From Tubulanus polymorphus (taxonomy: Eukaryota > Nemertea > Palaeonemertea > Tubulaniformes > Tubulanidae), in contig NC_134036.1 in NCBI RefSeq assembly GCF_964204645.1, positions 2,779,501 through 2,843,500 of the forward strand: DNA of 64,000 nt, in the 5' to 3' direction. The translations under genes and the position numbers were made by a program. The notes under the pieces are model-generated. The model had not been told where the DNA came from. It did no database searches and saw nothing but the letters and a program-made list of their open reading frames with translations. Shown in pieces: positions 46,073 to 57,690 of the stretch (positions are counted from its first letter, which is position 1; every line of letters starts with the position of its first letter).

Positions 46073-46123
46073 TTTTAGAGAATTTACTGCTGCTGCTGCT
46101 GCTGCTGCTCGGTCAACAATAAC
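46037..46123 (-). CDS. PRUNE2: PRUNE2 first coding exon with part of 5' UTR
   Basis: The ATG is at 46072-46070 in a good context (AAAATGG). It encodes [12 protein letters not shown] and stops at a perfect GTAAGT donor (46036). The peptide resembles the human PRUNE1 start (M-E-D-Y-L then A-A-L), which supports this start. A TTTTATAG acceptor at 46124-46125 lies upstream, so the exon begins at 46123 and at least one non-coding 5' exon must lie further right; I did not locate it. A (CAG)7 run lies in the 5' UTR of this exon. Confidence 0.8.
46087..46107 (-). repeat. (CAG)7 microsatellite in PRUNE2 5' UTR
   Basis: Seven CAG units on the minus strand, 15 nt upstream of the PRUNE2 ATG and inside the same exon. 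It is not translated from that ATG. Length variation here could alter initiation. Confidence 0.85.
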
Positions 46124-47060
46124 CTATAAAATAAATTGAAAATTGATAGAAAGGAAAAAATACATATTTGCTGTGTGGAGTGTGGAGTGAAGGGCGAAAA
46201 TACCATTCCATGAAATATAGGCCTCGATACTCTATTTAGCCTTGCATCATCTAAAGTTTCGATATAGATATATTGCAAGGTAACCCTCAAAACCACCGAG
46301 CGCCATCCAGGATGTTATTAGCAAGTTTGCGGTTTCTGTATTTAAATTACAACTAGAGGAGTCAGAAAAGAAGACTCTTGGGAGGTAGTGCCCATCCTCC
46401 CCAAGCCGGATCGATAAACTTCAGCACCCTATGCCGGATTTATTCCCCATTCCGAAGGTTTCCGGTTGATTACACACACACGCACACACAATCTCATACA
46501 CCTGTCACTCTACACGGATCATCCGTAATAGGGACGTGAGAGGAGACAGAATTCGCTACACATCATAAACGGAGGTGTTTTTGATGTAGGAAACGTACAT
46601 CACAACGACAATTCATTTGGGAATTTGGTTTTTATGTTTCCGATTCGCATGCAGCAATAACGCTGGAATAAGCTAATATTTTCCGTCACTCCCCCGGGAC
46701 GGAACGGTCGTCGATAACCAACGACGATGCCAACAATGAAAATAACCGTAACCCGAGAGGATTATCGCTAAGACACAGATAAAGAAATAGAATCTTTATG
46801 GATGAAAAAACAAAGTATTCAAAATATGAGCGTATCCTAATAGTTATTGTCATGGAGACAATTGAAATAATTATGCAAATTAATGCAACTCGATACGCTA
46901 TTTGTAAATTAAGACTTCTCGCGTTGCCGATGTTCAAGAGCTGTATGATCGAGTGTTAGGTAAAATCTTGTCAGTTTCCGATGTAGTCACCTAATACGAT
47001 AAAAGCGTCCAAACGAATTCTACCATGAAATCGGATGATTAACATTCAAAGATGATTTAA

Positions 47061-47314
47061 CCCTTTCAGTGTGTCTATACCGCAGTGCGGTGTATAAGTC
47101 AGTGATGGACTTTGCTAGTACACTGCATCGTGGAGTATCAATGTAATTACTTTTTTCTCTAATGAATGAAGGCAGCACCTGTCAAACATAGTGGTATATT
47201 TGTGGAATATACACATTGGCGGTATGCCCATCATTCATTGCACAGGGGTTATTTCTAAAAATTTTCAAATCATTTCCAGCGCTTTCAAGAATTAATTAGT
47301 CAGCTCTGAAAGGG
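47061..47314 (+). mobile_element. piggyBac-like MITE flanked by TTAA/TTGA
   Basis: TTAA then CCCTTTCAGTGTG at the left; CTCTGAAAGGG then TTGA at the right. Ends beginning CCCTTT beside TTAA are characteristic of piggyBac elements. About 254 bp and non-coding. Confidence 0.75.
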
Positions 47315-48179
47315 TTGATTTGCATGTGAAACTGACAAAGGGCTAATTTTAATGGGTGTGTTTAATTTAGATGCGTTCAAGACTATATGTATTTGGATTT
47401 TTAACATAACATTTGTCAAGAACCGCCTATGTCTAATGTTCAACTTCAAGTTCATTTCATAGAAAAAGCAAATTATATAGAAAGCGATAAAAACATCCAA
47501 TAAACTTTTCTTTCAACAACCCTTGTATGCCCTCCTACCCCGCCATCCTGTTCGGCCCTAATAACACAGGCCTCAAATGAGCAATTTGCACGGAATGTTA
47601 ATTGCTAAAATCACACCCCAAACCACTTAAGACTAGATCTAATATCTACTTTAACATCTTCCTCAAAACCATAAAACACGATTAACTGTGGCTCCCCCGA
47701 TGATCATGAAAACATAAAACGCAACATAACGGGTGGATTAACCGTCGTCGTCTCATCGGTGACCGCAACAATTGTCACCATGGATACCACGCGAGTCTCA
47801 GGTGTTCGCTAATTGTTTAATTGGCTGAAAGTGTCGCCAGTGACGGCAATGAAGATTCAGATGAATGATGCCATCGGCGGAGTTTCACGCACGAGGACGG
47901 TGGAAATTGTTTTTTTTTATGCAAGGAGGAGCGAGCGTTCGTTGATTCCCGGCACGCTGGTAGCCGTCGACGACAATGGTGTATCGTCGTGTTGATATAT
48001 CAAAGGAACGCGATATGATTAAAACGCAGCGGAATGCCAACTCGATATCGTTCGTTCATAGTATCGTACATTTTTAAGACTAAATTTAATTTCGTAAAAA
48101 ATAGAAGCGAAAGCAATCAATTTACAGAACGTGCGCCGCTCCTAACATTCGAAATAGTCATACCCAGAATGAGGTAGAA

Positions 48180-48450
48180 ACCGTAACTGGAACTGTGTCC
48201 AGAGTTGAAATTAACCGACACCACTGTGGAACTGGGTTCAGAGACAAATTAAACCCACGCAACTGTGGAACTGGATCCAGAGTCAGTTGAAAACCACACA
48301 ACTGTGGAACTGGATCCAGAGACAAATCAAACCTACACAACTGTGGAACTGGATCCAGAGTCAGATTAAACCCACAGAACTGTGGAACTAGTTCCAGAGT
48401 CAAACCCATACATCTGTAGAACCACATCCAAAGTCAAATTAAACCCACAA
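48180..48450 (-). repeat. 39-bp satellite array
   Basis: About six units of ACAACTGTGGAACTGGATCC plus AGAGTCAAATTAAACCCAC. The open frame on the minus strand with a 13-residue repeat is a by-product of the 39-bp period. Confidence 0.88.
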
Positions 48451-48933
48451 AACTTAAGTTTGCTACTGGATCACAATTTGGTCCAACCATGTTGTAACTG
48501 GGTCAAAATCATCCCGTACGAAGAACTTCTAACTACTGATCTTTCCATGATCCTCAGGTGTCTGATAAATCCCGATGCCAGAATAGTTGTTTGACCTTTT
48601 TCTTTCTCCTATAATCACAATGTCTCCCAATTACGAATGTCATCAATACTTTAACTAATGACCATCTCTACATAAAACACATAGACACATATATACATAT
48701 ACAAGATGTTACCAGCGCTAATGACACAAGGAGATTGTCTATAAACAGAAATAGCTCCTCGGAATGCATTTCCTTCTCTTCTTATCGAAATGGGTCCCCG
48801 AAAACAGTTTCAAACAAACGTCTTTAACAAATGAGCAAGTAATCAAAGGTATGAAATATTCCATTCAGACAGAAACTCATTAGCCCAATAAGAGGCTCAA
48901 GGTATATTTGTGTCATCAGGACAGAAAGGTCAT

Positions 48934-49145
48934 GTTGAAACACTAACAGGTTGCCGCCCAATGGCCACCAGTGCGCCCAAAAAATCTTGGGCAATGTAAT
49001 AGACCAATGAAGGTTCAGCGGCCAGGGTTTGATTGCTTCGTGTTGAAACACTAACAGGTTGCCGCTCAGTGGCCACCAGTGCGCCCAAGAAATCCTGGGA
49101 AATGTAATACACCAATCAGGAGTCTGCGGCCAGGGGTTGAATTGG
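48934..49145 (+). repeat. Tandem duplication, 108-bp period
   Basis: GTTGAAACACTAACAGGTTG starts at 48934 and 49042, followed in both by TGGCCACCAGTGCGCCCAA. Two copies, non-coding. Confidence 0.88.
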
Positions 49146-50147
49146 CATAAGCTTCGGCGGGAGGCAATCAAACCCTGGCAAGTAAGGATGTCTCAAATGT
49201 CGCAGAACGTTGAGCTGATTGGGAAATGGCAACAGTAATTACAAGTGCTTTCAGGTAATGAACTCAGAAAAATGTATAGGCCACGAAAAAAAACCATCCT
49301 CATCACCAATGATGACAATCTAGTTTAATTATCGCCATGGCGATGATGAAGAGTTTTCTCCGCAGAGACTACGTGCGATGATAACAGAGGTTATATTTAC
49401 TTATAAACAATGAGGCAGATTTGTCGGCGTTGTCAATGTAAAGTAAATCCAGGGGCGGCTGAATTGTGAAATCAGTCCATAATATCAATGACCTAAAAAA
49501 TAAATCCTATGGAATGAATATAATGAAATGGTCCAATTTTAATGTCATTTCCTACAATCTCACTCAACTCTCCCTCAAAACACTTTGAGAATTTAATGAT
49601 ACCTGACAACAACTAAAAATACGTATCATCTTGAAAGGTGAAATTCGTTATAATTTTCCAGTGCCACATGAAATGCTTCACACTATTTCGGAAGACATCT
49701 TCAATATTCCATAAAACCGAATATGCCGACATGCCACACCACGGATGGAAATGCAAAAAATGCCGAGGCATCGTTATCAATATTTCATGGAACACGAGAG
49801 GAGGTTTTTAGAGTGGTGCCAATACTTTTACGCGAGATGAGAATTTTTTTCTGCCTCATACAAAGGGAGACTGCAAAGTAGTTTTGATGCCATTTCGCGT
49901 ATTGATCAATCCCACCATTAGTCCATAACGTCAATGGCCGAGACTTAGCTTTGCGAGGGTGAAAATCAGCTGTAAAATATGGCGGTAAATAACGAGACTT
50001 CGATGTTATTATACGCAACAGACTGTGGCGTAATTCAGATATCTATCTGCTCTGTCTCAGACATTCGACAGATTAAGCACTTCTTATTTATGATCGTCCT
50101 CAGTTCATATGGGTGCTTCACCAGAGTTACTTTAGTCCAGACTTCAC

Positions 50148-50375
50148 ATGTGTTCAGTGCTTCACTGGAGACATTTTTAATTGAAAATGAACTACAAACA
50201 CCAGATATTAGACATTTTATCAGATCACTTTCAAAAACTGATCGTCCACACTTCACATATTGTGTTCAGTGCTTCACCTGAGACATTTGTAATTGAAAAT
50301 GAACTACAAACACCAGACATTAGACATTTTATCAGCACACTTTCAAAAACTGATCGTCCACAATTGATACATGTT
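50148..50375 (+). repeat. Tandem duplication, 112-bp period
   Basis: TGTTCAGTGCTTCAC starts at 50151 and 50263, and AATTGAAAATGAACTACAAA follows in both copies. Confidence 0.88.
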
Positions 50376-50734
50376 CAGGACTTCCTCTTTGATACCTGCA
50401 TAACAGTGTAACCCTGTACATGTATTCATAAGATCTTCGGGAGAATCTCAACAAATCCATCACTCAAGCTCTTAAGCATCGAACAGAGTTACCAGAAAGC
50501 AATAACCGGCTAAAAAAAACCTGCGACGATAATGGCGCAGTTTATCCACGAAGCTAAACATTAACCTATGTTTCGTATTCACGAGGGAGAGAATCTGTCA
50601 CCTGAACTGTCTCTCGTATATTCATCCAAGGAAATAAAAGCTCCCGGTATCATTCATCACACGGACGAGTAGTCCACTAAATTGAGCACAACATCACAAA
50701 CAGAAGTAGTACTTCTAGTTCCAAATTGCACACA

Positions 50735-50910
50735 AGTTACTATGAAACTCGTCAATGGAAAAGTGGACCATACCACCATAACACATGGAGCTATTTTTTT
50801 TCGGAACTATCACTGAGCTAGACAAGTTACTACGGAACTCGTCAATGGCAAATTGGATCGTACCACCATATCACACAGAGGTATTTTTTCATCCAGAACA
50901 ATCACTGGGC
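50735..50910 (+). repeat. Tandem duplication, about 90-bp period
   Basis: CAAGTTACTATGAAACTCGT and CAAGTTACTACGGAACTCGT start the two copies; ACCACCATA and ATCACTG follow in both. Confidence 0.75.
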
Positions 50911-51082
50911 CGTCCCAGCTGCTAAATATGATTTCAGGTCTCATGTACCCACTTTCTTCTACATTAAGACAAAAACACCTTTCTCAACCTTTGGATGCAA
51001 AACAATTTAAATGTTACTGAGCTATCACTGCGCTTACTTGTCACCTACCAGAACAAAGGATTGTCTGATTCCATACAGTACT

Positions 51083-51138
51083 GGAGCCAGTTGCTCAAAA
51101 GTTGGTTCAAGATAACCAACTTTTGAGCAACTGGCTCC
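51083..51138. repeat. Perfect 56-bp hairpin (25-bp arms, 6-nt loop)
   Basis: The left arm begins GGAGCCAGTTGCTCAAAAGT and ends GTTGGTT; the right arm is its exact reverse complement. The arms match the ends of the AGTTGGTT MITE family (5719, 8605, 24898) joined without a body. Confidence 0.9.
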
Positions 51139-52204
51139 TGGATGTTACTGAGTTACCTAACCACAATGCGATGCAATGTACTAGAACACCTCCCCATATA
51201 TATGACAAATGTCTTGTTGTACCTATTCCTCATTAGATCAACAACTAGCTCATATAACATGATTTTCAAGTCCCATGTGATGCTCATTGTTACTGTGTAC
51301 TATTGCGCTGACCAAAAAATGAAATAAAGGATTGTCCATAGATCGCAGGATGTTACTGAGATATCAAACCATAATGCAATACTAGAGGACTTTCCTATAT
51401 TATAATGTCTTGATGTAACCATCCCTGATTAGATCAACAATTCATATTACTAGATGATTTTCAGGTCCCATATGATACACTTTGTTACTGACCAATCAAC
51501 CGTCAGGTACTGTGGGATTACGCGACGTCATGACCCATCCCTCATATATAGCAACACAAATGACATCGCAGTTTGTCGGATCCCCAGTGTCAGTGATCGT
51601 AATGTTATTACCGCTATACTGCGCTGACCTATCCAATACCCCCATTATCTTACGCAGTAAATGATCTCGAAAAAAACAAAGGTTTTCTTTCCTGAGCTGT
51701 CAACCTCCTTGACATACGACACTGCCTGACTAACTGCGCTGACCAATGGTTTATATCATCAACATGCAACAAATAAGTCTACAATTGATGATGCTACTTT
51801 GACATATAACCTATTACATAAGTGTTGACCAATCCCTAATGCGCCATTAAAACTGGTATCAGGTATGAGCCCAAAAGTGGTCAAGCATTTTCAGGTCTCC
51901 GGTTTTTCTGTAGTGAAAGCTTGGGTACCGTGTTGACCAATCCCTTATGGGCGATTACATCCAATGAGGAATCACCATCCAAAAATCGAGCCCAAAATAA
52001 TGCCCTGTTTATTGCAGGGGCACTTTACATCGCGTTCCTAACAGGAATGAATATAGACTTCTAACTGACTGCAGTTTTTTGCTACTAGTTAGTACCAAGA
52101 CAAAATCTAGCATGCAACCACAGCGAACAGGGCTGTCGACCTCTGAAAAGTTGCTATCAGTAACAAATTGATTTTTTTTCAGTGAAAATTTCATTGAAAC
52201 ATGA

Positions 52205-52460
52205 AAGACAATGCTCAAATTAATCGGTTATAAACAGTAAAATCCTTGATAACTCCTTGATCCTTGATCTTTCATATTTCTGTTCAAATTAATCTGTAAT
52301 CAACAGTAAGACCCTCAGTAATATGTTTCATATTTCTGTTCAAATCAATCTGTTATCAACAGAAAGACCCTCACTAACATGTTTCATATTTCTGTTCAAA
52401 TTAATCTATCATCAACAGTCCCCATAAGACCCTCAGTAACATCTTTCATATTTCAGTATG
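52205..52460 (+). repeat. Tandem repeat, about 60-bp period
   Basis: TTTCATATTTCTGTTCAAAT, TAATCTGTTATCAACAGTAA and ACCCTCAGTAAC recur four times with small indels. Confidence 0.75.
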
Positions 52461-52974
52461 TGTCAAACACTAATTAAATCAGTATTTCACATTATAAAAT
52501 AGTTACAAATACTGAAAAGTTGGCAGCTCTGAGCACATAGAAACTAGATAAGTTTGCTTTTTTGGTTCTCTTCGTTCATTAAAACAGCGTACTGTGCCCT
52601 TAAGATCTTTGTCATAGGTACACGCGTTAAATATTAACACGGCAGAGAATATTCTTCAAAGTTAATGAAATAAAGCTCGGAAACAAGAGTTTGTTCATTC
52701 ATATTTACTGCGCTCACGCGCCCACGTACACTTGTCTGCCGTATCACTCATCCATTGATCTATCCCAATAAAGCGCTCTCTGATGATCCGCGACAACATC
52801 AACAACATCCATGAGAAATATTATGATAATACTAATATCGTACAAATTGAAGGTAGAAACCACGCCCGATTATTCACTTGAGGCAATGAGTGATTTATAA
52901 CGTTATTACAGCCACGCGAACAGAGCAAAAACATATATGCAGACAACAATCGAAAAATACATCCGATATGCATT

Positions 52975-53345
52975 GTATCAGAGTATCAGACATATGGCTG
53001 CCTCCATAGATCTCACTATGACATCATAGAATTGATATTAGGGGTTTGTTAGAACCTTCGAGAAAGTGTGGATACGTCCCTGATTACATCATCAACTTGA
53101 TGTTATCACAAATCTCATGTAAAAAATGGCTGCGTCCACAAATACCCCCTAAGACATCATCCAATCGATGATATGAACACTTCCGGAAAAAAATGGTCGT
53201 TTCCATAAATCTCAGGTATGACATCATTAAAATCATGTGGTTTTATAGAGATACTTCAATAAAACATGGCTGCCTCCATCTATTGCTTTATGACATCATT
53301 AAAATCATGAAGCTTTATAGACTCACTCAAAAGATGACATCCTCC
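52975..53345 (+). repeat. Degenerate tandem repeat (ATGGCTGCCTCCAT units)
   Basis: ATGGCTGCCTCCATAGATCT and TATGACATCATTAAAATCAT recur about every 70 bp. It is related to 5230-5545. Confidence 0.7.
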
Positions 53346-54039
53346 GTATGTCCTAAGAGCCTTCCAGTAAATCCACAAATGACATCAACAAATACATTCT
53401 CATACTGAATGACTGGTAGAGATTGATATCAATCTGAGTATTTCAGAGTTAATGAGCAAAACCCACAGTTGATGATCTAACAAATCATTCCGATAGTTTT
53501 TCGAAAGATTCGACCCGTCATCGTGGAAACTAAAATGACATTTTTGTATCTCTGACGAGATGGAGTCTAATAAGAACTTCGAAACTGTTCAGGCGATAAA
53601 CGTTCTAATCATCAACTGCAGGTTTTTACTTATTAACATACTCATACTTCTAGGGGAATTAGACGAGACGAAGAATTACCGGATGAAATTGCTTTAGAAA
53701 AAAGAACCCGCAAACTGAAAACAGTCTAAGAACCCTTTTCACGTGAAAATAAGTGTTAATAGAGTTTTACCCGAAGGCGGTAGATAGAGAACGTCTTCGG
53801 AGAATGAGAGCGAATTTCAGGTCTCCACGACGCCGAGATCGATCACTGTTGACGACGATAGAGAGAAAAGGTCAAACGTTGCCGCAACGATAATTGTTTA
53901 ATGCATTTCGCATCAAGCGAAATTTAACGCAGCATTAAATTGCCACAGCAGCGGCGCGTGATGCCTCATTGGAGTATCCGACATAAAATATTTACGACCA
54001 ACTTGAACATGTTGACACGTAACGGTACGGTACAAACCC

Positions 54040-54258
54040 CTGACAGTTGGGAGCCCTCTAGAAGACCCTGAGAACATGCTGACAGTTGGGAGCCCCCTAG
54101 AAGACCCCGAGAACATGCTGACAGTTGGGAGCCCTCTAGAAGACCCTGAGAACATGCTGACAGTTGGGAGCCCTCTAGAAGACCCTGAGAACATGCTGAC
54201 AGTTGGGAGCCCCCTAGAAGACCCCGAGAACATGCTGACAGTTGGGAGCCCTCTATGA
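54040..54258 (+). repeat. Minisatellite, 39-bp period, 5.6 copies
   Basis: CTGACAGTTGGGAGCCCTCT starts at 54040, 54079, 54118, 54157, 54196 and 54235, nearly identical in every copy. The period is divisible by 3 and the unit lacks stops, so it is open on both strands; there is no other sign of coding. Confidence 0.93.
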
Positions 54259-54264
54259 AGGATG

Positions 54265-54560
54265 AAGGCCCATCCTGCCCTCTATCTCTCTCCTCGCTCC
54301 CTTTCTCTCTACTCTCTCTCCTCTCACCATTTCCCTCTACTCTCTCTCTCCCTTTCTCTCTGTCAACATCACTCTCTATTATCTCTCTCCCTTTCCCTCT
54401 GCTCTCTCTCCTCTCCATATCTCTCTCCTCTCAGCATTTCTCTCTCCTTTCTCACTCCCTTTCTCTCTATACCATCTCCATTTCTCTATTCTCTCCATTT
54501 TTTCTCTCTCCCTATCTCTCTCCTCTCCCTACCACTCTCTCCTCTCATTGTCTCACCAGA
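54265..54560 (+). repeat. Polypyrimidine (CT-rich) tract
   Basis: About 300 bp of almost uninterrupted C and T (CTCTCTCC, TTTCTCTCT). It directly follows the 39-bp minisatellite. Such tracts can form triplex DNA. Confidence 0.9.
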
Positions 54561-55009
54561 GTTGATTGAATGATTCTGCCGGTTTTGATCAGATATTTTT
54601 CCTACCGCGTCAGATTACGTCGACAGTCCTTTAAAACGTTCATTCGTAACCGACTTTGTTTGTTGTAACGGTATCGCCATCGACGATACGAGGTAATCTA
54701 AGATACGGCTTGATTCAACCTGTGACATTTTGCTGAATTACCGAACTGCGTGAAATAATGAACTAACATCGTCATCGGTTACGAGGAAGCCAAACACAAC
54801 GAAAGAAATAGGCTCGGTCTTTTAAACTCGATGTATTTTATATTGTTGAAATCCGAACCTGGCGGTGCAAAAATAGAATATTATCGACTGGTGCTGTTTT
54901 AGAAAAACATACCACGCTCGCTCCCTTCGACCCATCCTTACTGAGGCTTTAACTGACATATATCACCTACTTATCATCTAAAAGTACCTGCCAAGAACAT
55001 TCTTAAATT

Positions 55010-55240
55010 GCGATTAGTTACTGATGATGGCCTTCTCATTCTCTCAATGATTCAGTAAAATTATGACAAGTTACTAATGACCACTTTCCTCTTCTTAAGC
55101 ATATCAACAATTCAGTAAATTTAGTATTAGTTACTAATGACAACCTTCTTCTTAATCATTTAAATGATTCAGTAAAATTATTATTATTCAGTAAAAATGA
55201 TTATTTACTATAATGCAACTTTTTCATTCTCAATAACTTC
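55010..55240 (+). repeat. 60-bp dispersed tandem repeat, second site
   Basis: ATTCAGTAAAATTATGA and AGTTACTAATGACAACCTTC recur three to four times, as at 1136-1290. Confidence 0.75.
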
Positions 55241-55884
55241 CATGACATGGTGACCTCCCACCTTATAAATCTTTTTACAAATCATCTTGATGGGAACAAT
55301 AATTTTTAAGACGTCACAAAGAAATTGTTTCTAATACTACGATTATCAACTAATAATAACGTTATTCCTATTCTCAATTATGACCGGTAATATTCAAAAT
55401 GATCGAACTATGACATTTCGCAGCCTGTGTTTGCACAAATTTGACGGCGATGTCATCAATTTCAGCGCCTGATGGTATTTGCATGTAATATCAGCGACAT
55501 TGAGTGGTTCTAATAAAGAATGTCAAGATATCATCATTATCCTCAATATATCAATCGATAACTGGCCCTTACTGGCTTTGCTAACTTATTTTCACCCTAA
55601 GCTAGTACACGCATTATAGTAATGTGCTTTGTCCAACTCGGCTTAATTTCCATGCTCTCTAAAGACGATAATTGAATGTTTAGCAACTGCCTTTGTTGGC
55701 AACTTAGTACCTAAATACAGGTAAACATCAAAAGTAATGATAAGTCATGATCAAATAATTATCCTTCGTTGCGTTCATTAGCGTATAGTGCACAGGTTCA
55801 AACATAATTTCGAACTTTATAAATGTATATTCCCCGCATACATTAGATCACTACTGATGATTTCAAAAAATATAAAATTACTAA

Positions 55885-56140
55885 CATTCAATCCTCAATA
55901 ATTTCAACGATTCAGTAAAATTATGATTAGTTACTAATAACAACCTTCTCCTCAATAATTTCAAAAATGAAGTAAAATTATGATTTGTTACATAATGAAA
56001 ACCTTTTCAATAAATTCAAAAATCAAGTAAAATTATGATTACTTACTGATGATGACCTTCTCAATAATTTCAAAAAATTAAGTAAAATTATGACTTGTTA
56101 CATAATGACCACCTTCTCGATAAATTCAATGATTTAAGTA
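55885..56140 (+). repeat. 60-bp dispersed tandem repeat, third site
   Basis: AAGTAAAATTATGATT and CTTCTCAATAATTTCAAAAA recur four to five times; same family as at 1136. Confidence 0.75.
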
Positions 56141-56984
56141 TGTTTATGTCTGAAAAGGATCAACTGGCATTAATTTTATATTTGCACACATCAAATAACA
56201 CAAATTGCACACATTTCTTACTTTACCTCAGAAATTCCAAGTTACATAAAAACTTTCAAGCCATTCATATTCACAAACAAAAATCCACATATTCCTAGTC
56301 TGCATAGTTTTTACGTTAAACCATATAGTTTATAACATCTAAGAGATATATCTATATCTGCATTGGTTCGTTCCATAATTATAACTTTAATTTTCCTTTA
56401 CTTACGACGCATATCTATTTCTGAGAATCGCAAAAATCGAAAAACGTGACTGCGCGTCTTTATGGTCGGAGATACAGGTGAATACACTCCCTCCGTCTCT
56501 CGCTGTGACGATGGACAACTTCAAATTCCTATTAATTAAAACACGACAATTTCATCGCTACGACGACGGCACATAATTCAGATTATTATAACGACGATCT
56601 CGCAGTCAGCCACAGTAACGCGAGCGCGCAGAGATGTATCGTCGAGCTCTTGAGGATAGCGAATATGGAACCTTACTCCACTGTACGTAACTACACTAGT
56701 ATATTATTAATACCGATATACCAGATAAAACGATATTGTCATCATTGCCGTAGACGTCATTGTTGCGCGGTTGTCGTGTGGATGCCAAGATGCACCAGTT
56801 TTCAATGGTATCACAATGGCATCATTAATTAACCCTCTAATTTATCAATGTTAAAATACTAGTTTTTGAGTCGTTTATGACAGAGCTAGGGTTTTCTTGA
56901 GTGAATTCATGGTCTAAAAGTAAAATGTGTTGATAAAAATTTCTAATATCTATTGCTTTCATTTGAAAATATCTCTACTGATGC

Positions 56985-57690
56985 AGTGAACATTTCATGT
57001 GAAATGTGGACAATCAGTTTTTTAAAGTGCACTGATAAAATGTCCAATATCTTGTGTCTGCAGTTCATTCTTTCAATTTGAAATGTTGCAAGTGAAGTAG
57101 CAGTATACTAACACCAAGTGAAGTGTGGATGATGAGTTTTTGAAAGTGAGCTGTTAAAATGTTTCAGATGTCTCAGATGAAGTTCTGAACACATGTGAAA
57201 TGTGGACGATCAGTTTTTGAAAGTGCACCGATAAAATGTCCAATATCTTGTGTCTGCAGTTCATTCTTTCAATTTGAAATGTTGCAAGTGAAGTAGCGGT
57301 ATACTAACACCAAGTGAAGTGTGGACGATTAGTTTTCGAAAGTGAGCTGTTAAAATGTTAAAATGTCTAATGTTAATTTTCAATCACTAATGTCTCAGAT
57401 GAAGTACTAAACATTGTGAAGTGTGGAAGATCAGTTTTTGAAAGTGAGCTGATAAAATATTAAAATGTCTAATGTTAATTTTCAATTACTATGTCTCAGA
57501 TGAAGCACTGAAAGTGAGCTGATAAAACGTTAAAATGTCTAATGTTAATTTTCAATTACTAATGTCTCAGATGAAGCACTGAAAGTGAGCTGATAAAATG
57601 TGAAAATGACTAATGTTAATTTTCAATTACTAATGTCTCAGATGAAGTCCAGAACACATGTGAAATGTGGATGAAAAATTGTTAGAATGG
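56985..57690 (+). repeat. Complex tandem repeat with nested units
   Basis: GTGGACGATCAGTTTTTGAA, AGTGAGCTGATAAAATGT, TCTAATGTTAATTTTCAATT and ACTAATGTCTCAGATGAAG recur in varying order, giving units of roughly 80-240 bp. It is non-coding. Confidence 0.8.

Noticed and set aside
48158-48427. Minus-strand frame with F-N-L-T-L-D-P-V-P-Q-L-C repeats
   Set aside because: It is the 39-bp satellite; the same unit occurs non-coding and frameshifted elsewhere in the window.
53913-54258. Open frames with 13-residue repeats on both strands
   Set aside because: The 39-bp period is divisible by 3 and the unit lacks stops on either strand. No flanking exon signals or domain.
29430-54560. CRISPR-like arrays
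   Set aside because: The tandem arrays have contiguous units without unique spacers, and the genome is clearly eukaryotic.
54255-54573. Ser/Leu-rich plus-strand frames
   Set aside because: Low-complexity translation of the polypyrimidine tract.
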